The notes beneath the pieces are model-generated. The model ran no database searches and was not told where the DNA came from. It worked only from the letters and a program-made list of their open reading frames with translations. This document shows, in pieces, positions 1 to 59,790 of a DNA stretch of 64,000 bases (positions are counted from its first letter, which is position 1; the number at the start of each line of letters is the position of its first letter). Position numbers and translations under genes: made by a program. The DNA comes from Megalonaias nervosa (lineage: Eukaryota; Mollusca; Bivalvia; Unionida; Unionidae), in the NCBI GenBank assembly GCA_016617855.1, contig JAECUM010011142.1, positions 1-64,000 on the forward strand. The letters run 5' to 3'.

Positions 1-838
1 CAAAACCTTAAATTTGAAGTCGCTTGATATTTCAATCATACAGAAACAACTGATCGATTCTTGGTTGAACTAAAAAAACAACTGGATAAAGTATTCTGTA
101 CTGTTGCCTGCCTAGTGATACTGGTATTACAGGTACTGAAATGACAGATAAAGCACCCAAAGCTGCCCTACTGTCACCCATTTCTAAATTGAAATTTCCT
201 TATAGCGAGCTTTAGGTATTAATCAGCTTGTTTGTTTATTTGATAAAACATGTGGAATGAAAATTACACAAAAGAGCTTCTGATTTAAAACCCATTATTT
301 GTACAGTGATATCCTTCAATTAGAACATACTGGAGAGATGAATGTGTCATTTACTTATAGGACACACATACCTGACCAATACTGAAGCATGAGAAATGAA
401 GGTTTCACTTGCTTGTAGAGCACATATACCTGATCAATATCAACAACCTGAAAGTTGAACCTTGACCAGGATAAATGCTTTACCAATGCCATCCTCAATT
501 GGAACATGTTCTTTTAAATGTACTGACTTCCACCCTATGAGAGACAAGTTTTTATATCAGCTTAATGAAGTTTTTTGGATGATGTGCCACTGGAGAAAAT
601 CTTGAATTTTGTGAAAGAATGTGGTCTATATAAAAAGTTTTACCCTTTTTTGAAACTTCTTCATTTTTTACATTTATTCATATAATTTTTATACATAATT
701 ATCGCACTTTATTTGTTCTCTTACAGGAGTATATGTTTATGTATATTAGGAATGGTTGAATTTCCTCAAGATTTGAAGTTTTTTTGCCTTCATTTTTATA
801 CATTGCCATTTATTTATGAAGCCTGTTTATCCGTGTGT
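1..838. other. Non-coding flank, no feature recognised
   Basis: AT-rich sequence without a supported exon, element end or RNA gene. Either upstream sequence or part of an early PCYT2 intron. Confidence 0.4.
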
Positions 839-1520
839 TACCAGGTTAATTTCCACACAATAACTCAGTTGTCCACCTTCTAATTTCCACATCAGTGATT
901 GGCTTATATTTGGAGGAAGAAGAACCATATTGACATTGGGATCAAAGCTCTAAAGTCAAGATCATTGTGGCTGCCAGAAGAAATATAGTTTGTACTCAAC
1001 AGCTGGAGTTCTCCACCATATACATTAACCAGATTTGTAGCTTGCGCTTGAGTAAGGAAGAATCCTATAGATTTTGGGTGCAAAAGGTCATTAGTCAAGG
1101 TCACTGACTGGAGGAAGAAAAACTTTTTTCACACAGTAACTTGAGTTCATCATCTACAGTTAACACATTTTTGGGATTGCTTGCATGTGGGGCTAGGAGA
1201 AGCCTTATTGATTTAGGGGTTAAAAGGTCAGAGGTCAAGAATAATGTGACTGAAAGAATAAAAATAGTTTCCACATAATATTAGTTTGGATGGTTTGCAG
1301 TTGGGTAAGGAAGGATTCCTTTAGTTTTGGAGTCGAAATGTAAACAGTCAAGGTCTTTGTGAGAGAACAAATAAAAATAGTTTCCACACAATAACATTAG
1401 TTCTACATCACATATATGGACCAGACTTTGTGGTTGGCTTGCACTTATTGTAAAGAAGAAGACTACAAATTTTATGGACAGAAGGTCAAAGGTCAAGGTC
1501 ACAAACTGAAAGAAGAAAAA
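839..1520. repeat. Diverged tandem array, period about 170-190 bp
   Basis: The phrase tttccacacaataac recurs with drift near 850, 1125, 1268 and 1380, each time followed by a block with cttgc and then aaaggtca-aggtca. Units are strongly diverged. Open frames here are by-products of the repeat. Confidence 0.6.
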
Positions 1521-1563
1521 TGGTATCTGTGTAGAAGATTATTATAAACCCATGGTGGGTATA

Positions 1564-3136
1564 CAGTAGTCCCCCACTTATATGGCCACCCATTCTGCAC
1601 GGTGAAAGTGGCCTTATAAGACAGGTGGCCTTTCCAGAGGGGGAATAAATTTTTTGTGAGAAGTATATGTAATGTACGCAGTAAGAGAGCTACATTTTTC
1701 AAAGCATTTAATATCTTCGTTTAAAAGTAACATTAATTATTAAAAGGTTCTTGTTATAATAATAGACTTATTTCAACTGAATATGCATTAATAGTTCTTA
1801 TTCTTGGCGTAAGCGTGATATGCGAGCGGGTGTTGTTGTCATGCACATAGCAAAACTATTCAAAAACGTCATTTAAATCTTGGTACATACATAATTCTCT
1901 TTCCATTTGCTCCATTTTCCCACTGCTGCTGAATAACCTCCTTATCGGTTATGATGTTGTTTATTTGAGTCATTTCAACATAAAATTGCTTTATTCGAGT
2001 CTTTTCTAGGCCTACCTAAAATCGTTTGGCAAGTTCCCCCTCCCCACCTCACCCGATGTCATCGAGTAGAATAACCGACTTTTTCCAAAATAATCGTCTC
2101 CATTTACGTGATGACATGTTAATTTTTGGTAATGATTTATTTGGATGTTGCTAACTGTATGTGATTTAATTATGCAGATGAAACATTTGCAGAGCGGATG
2201 AAATGCCTTCTTCATAAAGGAATTTGTTGTCACGTGATTTTTCGGTCTTTGTCTGGTACCCTGTTTTGTTTACGTTCGGTTGTAATCATCAGTGGTGCCA
2301 ACTACAAGACTGATAAAACAACTTTTCTGCATTTAAAAAAAATGCCATGTGTTTTTTAAAGGCAGCAATCTTGTCATGTAATTCATTAGTCGCAGTCTGG
2401 TACCCTGTTTGTGTTTACATTTCTTTACACTAAGTGAGAGAAGCCAAAACGGCTTCGATATGTACGCAGATTTGATCTGAACAATAGCACCTCACGGCTG
2501 TTAGGATTTGTAATCTTGACAATTATTGTCAGTAGTAATAACCACTAATTAGGAAAGTGAACAAGCTCAACATCTTACTAAGGGAAGCCATAAAGGCTAT
2601 CAAACCATTTTCCCGCTGACTTGTGTATTGTACATCAATACCGCCATTTCTCAGCTGTTACTACTGTTCAATAATTGTAATCTTAACAGTTATCAGAGTG
2701 ACTAAACCGGACATCTCATGATAACGCAGCAGTAAGGCTAATCGGATTACGTGTACTTACCTTTTTGTATAGATTAAAATTTGAGACTTTCTCGGCTTTA
2801 TGGAATAAATGTGGCTTCTCGTGAGGTGTAAATGATATAATATTAACCTTAGTGGTACTTGTACTTAAATCAACACTTATTTCTGTTACAAAAACCTGAC
2901 ATCGGGAAACAGAAATCGGATTACTTAACACACGTTATGAATAAAATTGGTTCTGGATACATATTACAAAATAAAATGCGGTCGCTTGTGAGGGGTAAAT
3001 GTTATATTTTTGCACTAATATGCTGGTTGCGTTAGCGGGGTGGCCTTTCGTGAGGGGTAATTTTGAACACAAACTTGTCGGAGCCATTGGATTCTGGCCG
3101 TAAGGAGCAGGGGGCCGTTCAAGAGGGGGACTACTG
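1564..3136. mobile_element. Tigger/pogo-like non-autonomous DNA transposon (1573 bp)
   Basis: Terminal inverted repeats begin CAGTAGTCCCCCACTTATA at the left and, reverse-complemented, CAGTAGTCCCCCTCTTGAA at the right, flanked on both sides by TA. CAGT ends and TA duplication are typical of the pogo/Tigger branch of Tc1-mariner. Variants of gtggcctttcgtgaggggta recur near both ends (1626, 2811, 2978, 3041) and look like subterminal binding sites. A duplicated block beginning gtctggtaccctgtt lies at about 2252 and 2396. No transposase reading frame was recognised. Confidence 0.8.
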
Positions 3137-3672
3137 TAATGTACTGTACATGACACTCCTGTTATTGCTCAACATTTACTCAATACTGTATTGACAGAAT
3201 AATGCTGATGTGCTATTAAATCTGCACATACATAATTAAATATCGGCTGTGTTTTATATATGAGCAGATATGGTACACTATTTGCAAAATTAATATATGC
3301 TGATGCATATACAGTTGCAAACAAACTCAAAATTATAATCTTTGATTTTATGCTAGGACATGGAAATACTGAATTTTTCAGAGAGAAATAAATGATAATT
3401 CACAGAAGTGAAATATGTTAAATATTTTCACTGATGCATCGATAACATCATCAACAAGAAATTTGAGCTATTTTATATGCTTTAAAATTGCACTTGTTAG
3501 TATGGTTACCTCACATGCAAGCAAACCAAGTTCAAAATCAATAATGTGCATATACTTTTTCTTCATTTTTGTTATGTGCTGTTTTGACTTTAATTAGGAA
3601 GGAGAATTGTTACTACTGATATTTTTGGTGTGAATATACACAAAACACAAGAGAACATAAATGGTAAACCAC
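3137..3672. other. Non-coding sequence, nothing recognised
   Basis: AT-rich sequence between two repeats. A 60-codon open frame at 3415-3597 has no recognisable domain and no coding signature. Confidence 0.4.
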
Positions 3673-3723
3673 AGACATTATTGTGAGGAATACAGTGAAA
3701 AAAGAAAATTTGCTTGCTCTGAG

Positions 3724-3862
3724 TGAATAATGGATATATTTCATCTGGGAGGCATGTGTGTGTGTGTGAAAAACTATAGTATTTTCACTCATGGATTTGC
3801 CACTCATGAAAATACTGAGTTTTTCACCCGTGAGATGAAATATATCCATTATTCTCTTGTTT
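3724..3862. repeat. Imperfect palindrome with about 60 bp arms
   Basis: The arm gaataatggatatatttcat at 3724-3743 recurs as its reverse complement near 3835-3854, and gaaaaactatagtattttca near 3767 has its inverse near 3805-3826. A (gt)n run interrupts the left arm. The structure looks like a small foldback element; flanking sequence may extend it to about 3673-3900. Confidence 0.65.
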
Positions 3863-4160
3863 CAAGCAAATATCCTCTCTATAATGAGTGCACTGTAAGA
3901 CTGCATCCAGCTTAATACACGTGTTTCATGATGACTACAATGCAAGATGAGAGTGAGACTTTGATTTTAATGCAGGTGGGGATCTCAGTCATTTCTGAGT
4001 TGTGAACATATGGCCACATCATCACCACCTGGAGATAAATAAGTTTTATGTGCACTATTGTGCATGTCGGCAGAATACCTGTAATCATATCACAATGTTT
4101 CAGGGTTTGAGCATTGTTGGAGAAGTTGTGTGATGATCAAAACTCCTTACACATTATATA

Positions 4161-4371
4161 CCATATATCCATGTTTGTAAGTCAAGTCAAACTGCAAGCA
4201 GCAAAGATCCAGATATTGCATAATGCACCTGCAGACCATGGTATATATTGCTTGTTCTACTGTTTACTCCTAAGAGAGTGCACAAACCCAGATCTGCCAG
4301 CACATTATGTGATGGCAGATCTGGTACTGCAGTTTGCAATTGGACTTGTCTTAATAAACAAGTATAAATGG
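4161..4371. mobile_element. Double-hairpin MITE, copy 1
   Basis: Flanked by TA on both sides. Ends read ccatatatcc at left and tataaatgg at right. Between them are two successive palindromic blocks built on the motif agatctgccagcacattatg and its inverse, plus gcagtttgcaattggacttg. The 130-codon frame at 4114-4506 runs through it and is not a gene. Confidence 0.8.
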
Positions 4372-4659
4372 TACAGTGACTGTATATTGATACAAACTGA
4401 TCCTACCCTCCAGGGGATGGATCAAACTTCTAAAACATTTTGTATATCCACTGACCATCTCCAGTTATATCTGAAGGTTAAAAGTCTCCATCAATTCCTT
4501 TGTTAAAAGTTATTATGTGTGAAATTAAGGGCAGGATCCCATTAACCCTGCCTTTAACAGAAAAGAACAGAGATAAAAACATGGTTTAAAATAATTTCTT
4601 TCACTCATCTTTGAACTGTGTGCATGTGTGGTTGTGCTTTCCAGAGAGCAAGTTTAATG
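4372..4659. other. Non-coding spacer
   Basis: Short AT-rich stretch between a MITE and a hAT-type element. Nothing recognised. Confidence 0.4.
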
Positions 4660-4742
4660 CTTTCATATAGGGGTGAAATGATACACCTGGGCTGCATATT
4701 GATATGATTCGTGTTACACCGCCTATAATATGATATACAGTA

Positions 4743-4902
4743 CAGTAAAAATTCCTTGAGAGACCACTGCTATGAGAGACCACCTGTCTTGAGAGACCAG
4801 GTTCTCAATGTACAGATTTATTGATTATATAGTGTTATGACCTGTCATGAGAGACCATTTTGTTTTGGCAGAAGTGGTGGTCTTTCAAGACAGGTTCCAC
4901 TG
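4743..4902. mobile_element. Nested 160 bp Tc1-mariner-type MITE
   Basis: Flanked by TA at both sides; ends are CAGTAAAAATTCCTTGAGAG at left and, inverted, CAGTGGAACCTGTCTTGAAA at right. The interior repeats gagagaccac several times. It interrupts the hAT copy exactly where the second hAT copy is continuous, so it is the younger insertion. Confidence 0.75.
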
Positions 4903-5250
4903 TATTAACTTGATGGTCTTTCCATCTTTAGAAGGTCTGTCAGTGGTAGGTGATGTCCTTTTATGTGATTTACTGGTTATATTTCCAGCATGCAGATTAC
5001 AGATAGACATATACTTTAGCACCTATTTATATGCTATTCTCTTCCATGACACAGCAACAAAAATACTTTAAAACAAACTACCTGCTAGTTGTGATTTGTA
5101 TTCAACATTTTAGGCCATATAAGGCTGCTCCATCTGATCTGATGCAGGACTCAATTTAGCCACCAGACAGAGGTATTTTGATCAAAATATCTGTTCATCT
5201 TAATTTCATTTTTTTTTTCATTCTTATTTATTCAGTTTATCTTAACTCCA

Positions 5251-5748
5251 GTTATCTTCACTAGCCAAGGATCCGATATGTTAACCCTATCTACACCTAG
5301 ATGGATCGAGCAGATATTTCTGTGCTTTGGGTCTCTGAATTTCATTGGATGCAGTGGCTTGCTCAAAATTAAGTTGTTCAAATTGGAACACTGTTCCCAC
5401 AAAATGAAGACAAAGGGGGCACACAACTTGAATGGACTCAGAAATAAGCAATTTTCCCTGTCGGTCTGTGTTTGTGCAAATACCTTTCACTCAAATACAC
5501 CTGTAATAGCTTCTTTCTGGTACATAGTCATACTTTCGATGTTAAACTTACAAATATCCTTTGAAGTCAATTGCCTCCACCATTTTCAGCAGATGTACAA
5601 TGCACTGCTGTTAGTTGGTATTCCATACTAAGGGAGGCAACTCATGAAATCCAAAGGATGTTGCTTGGACAGTCACTAAAATATCTGCTCAATCCACAAA
5701 GCTGTAGATAGGGTTAACATATCAGAACCTTGGCAGGCGAAGATGAAC
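5251..5748. mobile_element. Nested foldback/MITE element with long inverted repeats (about 498 bp)
   Basis: The left segment gatatgttaaccctatctac (5275-5294) has its inverse gtagatagggttaacatatc (5704-5723), and similarity continues outward to gttatcttc / gaagatgaac and inward through gagcagatattt. Arms are about 80-100 bp. It lies in the hAT copy at a place where copy 2 reads straight from ttaccttaatcctgatat, which sets the ends within a few bases. A 117-codon frame at 5278-5631 lies inside and resembles nothing known. Confidence 0.7.
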
Positions 5749-6976
5749 CCTGATAGGGAAATACAGTTTTGTAGCATATATTCCCTGCAGGGCTAAATTA
5801 TTTGTGAAAAGAAATGAAAATTGCAGTCTACTTTTAAATAGAATTATTTCAGTTTGGCTTGGTATTCTGTCTTTCTACATTTGTAAAAGGGTGATTGACC
5901 AGGATGGAGTCTATTTTTGGTCCATTTAGCATATACATTAGACTCATGTTTAACACAACTTTTGGGCTCAAAATTACCTGCTGATATCTCCATTCACACT
6001 TTTCCTAGCTCCAATAATCTGCTATACTTAATAACTTAATAAAAATTATTGCCAACATAACTATCATCAGCCTGTATTTGCCAAATGAAATCCTCATCTG
6101 AAGATGAACCATGCTGTGAATTAGACATTTTGGGTTTTCTGGGTAGCCTGTATTTTAAACATGCATTTGTAAAAGTTCCTTCATGTAAATTCAAATTACT
6201 ACATAATGCTTGTCCAAGGGCACAATGTGCCAATCCAATTTAGTTTAACAACTATTTATGTCATGTGACTAGCAATGCAAATGGTGAGTTCCAGGTCAAA
6301 TTTTATCAACACTGTAGTTGACAGATTAAAGACATAAAGAATGTTTTACTCGCAACTTCTGAGAAGATAAATGGTCTTCCTGTTGATTTCATGCAGGTAT
6401 GGCCTAATTTAAAGGTGTTCAAGTTTGCTAGTCTGGCTAGTAAGCAGCCACCCAATGGGAACGCCGCACAGTGTGGGCAAATTCCAACTTTTTGAAAGGC
6501 AATTGGCTCTGACCATACACCTCAACATAAATGACCAAATATCAAAAATGGGGTGGCAAGGGTCAGCGGAATCTTGGACTGCTTTCTGCCAAACAAGCTG
6601 TTGCAATAAAATAATTACTGTGGAATCTGCAGGGTAGGGAGTGAGGTTGGGGGAGCACTATTGCGAACCATGTCACATGGTGATAATTTGTAGATGGCGA
6701 GTGAGTGTTGTCATGTCCTTTTCATTTTAACTAATAAAAATAGGTTCATGTACCAACAACAGCTGTCTCAGATGAATTCTCAATTTAAAGAATAACAAGG
6801 CAACAAGACAAATAACTTAATACAATTTTTGATGACTGCTGAAGTTTAAAATAACATGCATACTGTTAAGTATTGTTTTGTATTGATTTTCTACAGCCTG
6901 TATTGATATGTGTATCATACAGCAAAAGTATTGATGCACTGAAACAATGATGAATCATTTCACCCCTACTTACATA

Positions 6977-7257
6977 TCCACAAAATGCAACTTAATTATG
7001 GAAAATGTGAGTAGAGATTTCAAGCTCTTGCATTTTGTAGTGAGCACTAAATTTTCCAGTTACGTAAACAATTCATTAATAAAACTCTACAAAGTACATA
7101 AATTCAGCAGAATACACAACCATAATTCCAAAACATTAAAAAGAACTTGTTTTGGCATTGATTTTTTTACAATGAGATAAGCTGTTTAGCATGTACCTGT
7201 TGATAATACACAATCAACTTGGGCACAACCATTACATTTTCATGGGGAAGCATGGTA
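6977..7257. other. Non-coding spacer
   Basis: AT-rich sequence between two elements. Nothing recognised. Confidence 0.4.
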
Positions 7258-9298
7258 CAGTGTGACCTGCTATAGCATGCTATGTTATAACATGAATTTG
7301 GATATAACACAGTCATGGTGTGGCTCCTGAAATTTCAGATACATGTATTTTTCTTGTACATGAAAAAAAAAATGTCATTCCTAAAAAGTGCAACAAAAAA
7401 TGTAGAAAGTTTATTATCATTTTGGGGAAGAGATCGCATATGAATAATAAAAGATGATTGCGACATGGCTCCTGAAATTTTATATGTATTTTTCTTGTAC
7501 ATGAAAAAATAAGTTTTTTCTTAAAAGTACAAAAAATAGCGTGTAAAAAGTTTATTCAGGGATCATGCAGGGCTTTGCCAGTGTCACAAATTGTGATTTT
7601 TTTTTTACTGGCGGCAAAATATACCATCTGGCGAAATTTTTTTTTTTTTATTGGTGGCATTGTTGGCTGCTTAAACTTGTAAATACAACCATTGGTTTGG
7701 AGTGGAGAAATTCAGAGGCCCTGTGAAAGGATGCCGCAAACTTGATACAAAATGCTCTGAAATTTATTTATTATTACATCAACAAATTCTTTGTACATAT
7801 TGACAAATGGTCTTAACAGTGCATTGTTATATCATAATTCGCTTATGTTGACGTTTAGTACGAGTACTGTTTGTTGTGAAATATCTGCTTTTTTGCTGTT
7901 GACATTTCTGGTAGTGGAGATCAACCAGATGAGGCATTATCTCATAATCTATCTTTTGTCGATTTTCGGCCGCTTGCTAGTAATTAATATATTTATATAG
8001 ACTGACGTTTGTATGTGGATGGTAAGTTAAATTCCTCTTCTTTCACTCAGAATTAAATCCTTCAGAACACTCACATTTTCTGTAGTAATCCATGTTATTG
8101 GACAAGAACATCTGCATCTCTATCATCCGTTGACCCTTTTTTAAATTTCTGATGCATGCATGGAAGGCAGCATCACTCGGTTACCATGGACTTAAAAAAA
8201 AAACCACAACAAAAAACTCCAAAAATCTTACTTGTTGGTCTGTTCAATAGGCAGAGAGGAACAGTAACTACAATTGACCAAATGATGGCCAATTCCTTTT
8301 TTAAAAATTTACCCAGATAAAATAGTTTGCTGAAATTTCGACGAAAACAGATTACCTTTGAAGCACCGATTGTTATGAAATCGTCCTAAGCAGATGGAAG
8401 AAAAATCAGTCTCAGTCATGCAGTACAAATATTTGATGTTGCTGCCACAATAAGAAATGGGCATTTGTTTGATTCTCCAAAGCTGTCCTTTAGCAGTGAC
8501 TTCAATAATGCATGCACCCTTCATCAAAGAAAGCCAACTACAATCATCAATAAAAACAAAGAACCTTTCTTCAAAGGAAGTCAGAACCAAACTTAAATGA
8601 AAGCAATGGAATCTGATGGAATGTTTCATTTTCCAGCGTGACTTGAACATGTTTACTGTGCTGTGTAAGTTTCCATTTTGCAGGAAAAAAGTTTATGCTT
8701 ATGAATGCTACCAATGGCAGCTTAAAACACAAACTTTACGGACTTAGGACGTTCTGAAAAGTAAATGTGCTTCATCATTCGTTATGTGATTGTGCTAATT
8801 TTTTTTCCCATTGAATTCAGACCTATATTACCTGTGACAAAATTATTGAATATTTTAAATCTGTGTGTATGCGTATTTTCGATGGAATTACTTGTATTGT
8901 GGATTCAATGTATGTGATGAGATTCGCAGGTGAGTACACTGTTTTGACACTATTCATGCTGTACATTAGACATGTTTATATAAACAGTATACACATATGT
9001 ATACTAATGCGTGGTTCTCAGAATAAAGTAAAATATTATATATGCCTTCTCTGTTTTCACTACAGGTGTTTTTCTCATTTAATATGCATTGATTAAAGAT
9101 GGTAACTGTGCCAATAAAGCACATATTTTTGTGCCTGCATTTATTACCTACCTTTAACCCCCTAACCCCACAAAATTTATTTGGGTACATGCATCATTTT
9201 CTTCAGCTAACTGACCTGGTTGCTTATAACATGGTTCAGTCTATGACACGGTTGGGTTCTGTGGCTCCCAGCTACCGTGTTATGCCAGGGTCACACTG
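7258..9298. mobile_element. TA-flanked DNA transposon relic with CAGTGTGACC ends (2041 bp)
   Basis: The left end reads CAGTGTGACCTGCTATAGCA and the right end, reverse-complemented, CAGTGTGACCCTGGCATAAC, both next to TA, which fits the pogo/Tigger pattern. A block of about 140 bp starting gtggctcctgaaattt is tandemly duplicated at about 7318-7560. Runs of T occur near 7598 and 7637. A minus-strand frame of 113 codons (8309-8650) is the best-looking coding stretch inside but shows no recognised domain. Confidence 0.65.
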
Positions 9299-10039
9299 TA
9301 TATCTTTCACAACCAATGAATTTATTCACAAGTACAGAATATTTATCCAGTAGTGTGCTCATTTAAGCAAACTCTGTTACTATTTCTCTGATGATTTGCT
9401 TTGATAGTATTTAGAGTTAGATTGGTCAATCAGTTTTTTGTGTCACAGGTTGCATTATGCTGATCATCCTTCTAATTGCTTTTCTTAATTTGTTCTTGAG
9501 GCAGTTTGTTCATGAACTTGCAAGGTCCCATAGCACAAACTTGAACATGTGTATCAATCATATTTCTGTTGTAAACAAGAAAAAACATTACCAACTGTAC
9601 ATGATTTTTTTAAATATCCAAAATGATGATAAAAAATATATTTGAAGCAGTGAGAAAGTGGTATAATTGCTTTGCAGACTCCTGGAAAACAGTATAGGTC
9701 ATAATAGCAACTGGAAATAATAAAATTGCCAGGTGAAATAGGATCTTGCAAGTTGATTATTTCTCTGCTTTCAAGAAATGCAAGTAAATAAAAGTTACAT
9801 TCTGACTGAGATTCTGTATTCCTTTCAGGCCCCATTTGCAACACTTGCTATGATGTTGTAGACACCCAAAACAGAGAAAAATTTATTTAGGAAAGCAGTG
9901 TTAGCTTATGAGAAAGTTGTGATTCAGTTAGACCAGATAGAATATAATGCACTACTATACTGTGCATTTCATCAATGATTTATGATTAAATGAGTTGTTT
10001 GATTAGATTTAATTGATTGTTTTCTTTTACTTTGAATAG
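9299..10039 (+). other. Intronic or upstream sequence before the first visible exon
   Basis: No exon matching the missing N-terminal part of PCYT2 (GCYDMxHxGH region) was found here or in the rest of 1-10039. Confidence 0.4.
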
Positions 10040-58067
<48,028 letters not shown>

Positions 58068-58810
58068 AACATCATGAATGTTTGACACGTCATTATGGCA
58101 GTTATACCATTCTATTTCTAGTATCCATTGTCCTTTTGTCTGTTTTACCTAGGTGTTTTTTAAGACTGCTTTTCATCATTTTGTTTTCCTTTAAAAAAAA
58201 ATTCTTAAAGTATTTACAAATAATATGTAACTATTAGTGTTAATTATGCAAAATTGTGGACAGATACACTCTTTTATTGTGTTCTATCTTTGCTTTCCTT
58301 AATGGAAAAAATAGTGTATCATATGTACTTGTTTTTAAATTAGCCAACTGCAGACAGCATAGACACTGATCTTCATTTGCATAATATGCCAGCAGATCAG
58401 GGTCTTTGTTTTTTGTTCTACTGATTGCTTCTAACAAATCTCTGATCTGACAGCGCATTATGCGACGGCAGATCTGGGTCTGTGCAGTTTGCAGTTGGAC
58501 TCGTCTTGTAAGCAAGTACATATGGTATGTATGTTAAGGAATAATTCATATTGTCTCCAAACTAGACCAAAGGTTACCAGATGAACTAGTTCTGGTCACC
58601 TATCTTTATGGTGCTGTAATTTATTCATATGAGTGATTTTTTTCTGTTTCAGTTGGCACATTTCCTTTTATATTTTATACCATATAATTTGGTAGTGATA
58701 ATTGTTTCAAAATGTTTCATTGATCTGAAAATGACTTAATTTGCATTAACCTCAGCTCAGATTTTCTGCAATTAATGGATCTTTTCAGTCAACATTATCC
58801 ATGGAATAAA
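58068..58810 (+). other. Probable PCYT2 3' UTR and first AATAAA
   Basis: Sequence after the stop is AT-rich and non-coding. The first canonical AATAAA noted after the stop is at 58805-58810; another is near 60212. A double-hairpin MITE (58319-58525) lies inside this interval, so it would be part of the transcript if the first site is used. The true 3' end cannot be fixed from sequence alone. Confidence 0.3.
58319..58525. mobile_element. Double-hairpin MITE, copy 7, downstream of the PCYT2 stop
   Basis: TA-flanked; left end tcatatgtacttgt, right end caagtacatatgg. It holds tctgatctgacagcgcatta and cggcagatctgggtctg as the second hairpin, then gcagtttgcagttggactcg. It starts about 250 bp after the stop codon, so may be transcribed in the 3' UTR. 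Confidence 0.83.
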
Positions 58811-58929
58811 TGCATTTTGATACATATATTTTATCACTAATTTTATTATTAAAATCATATTCTTTGATGTGCCACAAATGACACTACTCACAGTTGACAT
58901 CAACATCATGAACAATTAATTTGCAGTAT

Positions 58930-59790
58930 TAAAACACAATAACTCCAAAACTTAACATGGCACTGAGGTTTCAGTATTTTGTAATATGTTCTTTGGACTT
59001 CATAATGTCTTCGAGTCTTCAGGAAAATGATGCTGTATAAGGCTTTGACATAATCTGAAGTGATTGATGTCCAAAAATCCTGCACCACCTTCACTAGATC
59101 TTGGCATGATTTAATTGCATTCTGAGATCATGCAAGTCAGATTTTGAGAATATGCCACTCATTTTCAGTTATGTTGAAGTCAGGTGACTGTGATGGCCAT
59201 TCAAGATTGTCAGTATTATGCTGAATTGCGGCAAGGAGCATTGTCATCTTGCAATATGATTTGTGAATTTGTACGATGTTTTACAGCAACTGGCCATAAA
59301 GTATTAATGTGCTTGTCCTTCTTAATATATCCCATAATTTTGACTGTAGTATCCAATCCATGATATGTAATGCAGCCTCAGAACTTGGAATGTACCCAGC
59401 CCTTATTTCCTTGCACCCCTGGGTGGTTGGTTTTCCATGTACATATAGTTTTCACCAGCGATAATAACCTGGGTTTAATCTGAAATATTACTTTATTTCA
59501 ATATCTTTAAACCGTGGGATGTTGCTTTGTTCCACTTAATTTGATACTTTATGTTTTTATTAGATGCCTTCAGCATCAGGAATAGATGATCCACCTTTTC
59601 ATTGATCAGCTTTCTTTTGGTCCTAAATGAAAATGGTGCCAAAAAGCAGCTGCTGTTTTCCATGTGGTTGTTCAGATCTACTTATGAGCTGTGAAATAGT
59701 ACACTTGTGAACATTGAATACTTCGGCGAGTTTTCTCAGATTTTCTCCTCTCATAAATTCTGTAGTCATGTTCGTTCAGTTGACATTGCG
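58930..59790 (-). pseudogene. Tc1-type transposase relic
   Basis: Minus-strand pieces in order: a helix-turn-helix MRGENLRKLAEVFNVHKCTI (near 59690-59750); GCITYHGLDTTVKIMGYIKK with LWPVAVKHRTNSQI (near 59270-59390); the catalytic block LQDDNAPC (near 59230-59255); LEWPSQSPDFNITENEW with the late acidic residues (59150-59205); and the terminal WTSITSDYVKALY segment (59030-59075). Several frameshifts and stops separate the pieces, and the region before the first catalytic Asp is largely lost. Terminal repeats were not located. Confidence 0.75.

Larger units (their letters stand above)
4668..6968. mobile_element. hAT-type DNA transposon relic, copy 1 (2301 bp)
   Basis: Ends are TAGGGGTGAAATGATACA at left and GAATCATTTCACCCCTA at right. 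Flanks CTTTCATA and CTTACATA agree at 7 of 8 positions, as expected for the 8 bp duplication of hAT elements. The interior aligns in order with the second copy at 15771-18221 (for example acttgatggtctttcc near 4911 and 15857). Two younger elements (4743-4902, 5251-5748) are inserted. A relic reading frame on the minus strand near 5900-6233 is shared in part with copy 2, but no known transposase motif was recognised. Confidence 0.75.

Noticed and set aside
4114..4506. 130-codon plus-strand open frame
   Set aside because: It consists mainly of double-hairpin MITE copy 1 and has no domain.
5278..5631. 117-codon frame inside the nested foldback element
   Set aside because: Overlaps the inverted repeat arm, which also gives an open frame in the opposite direction; no domain seen.
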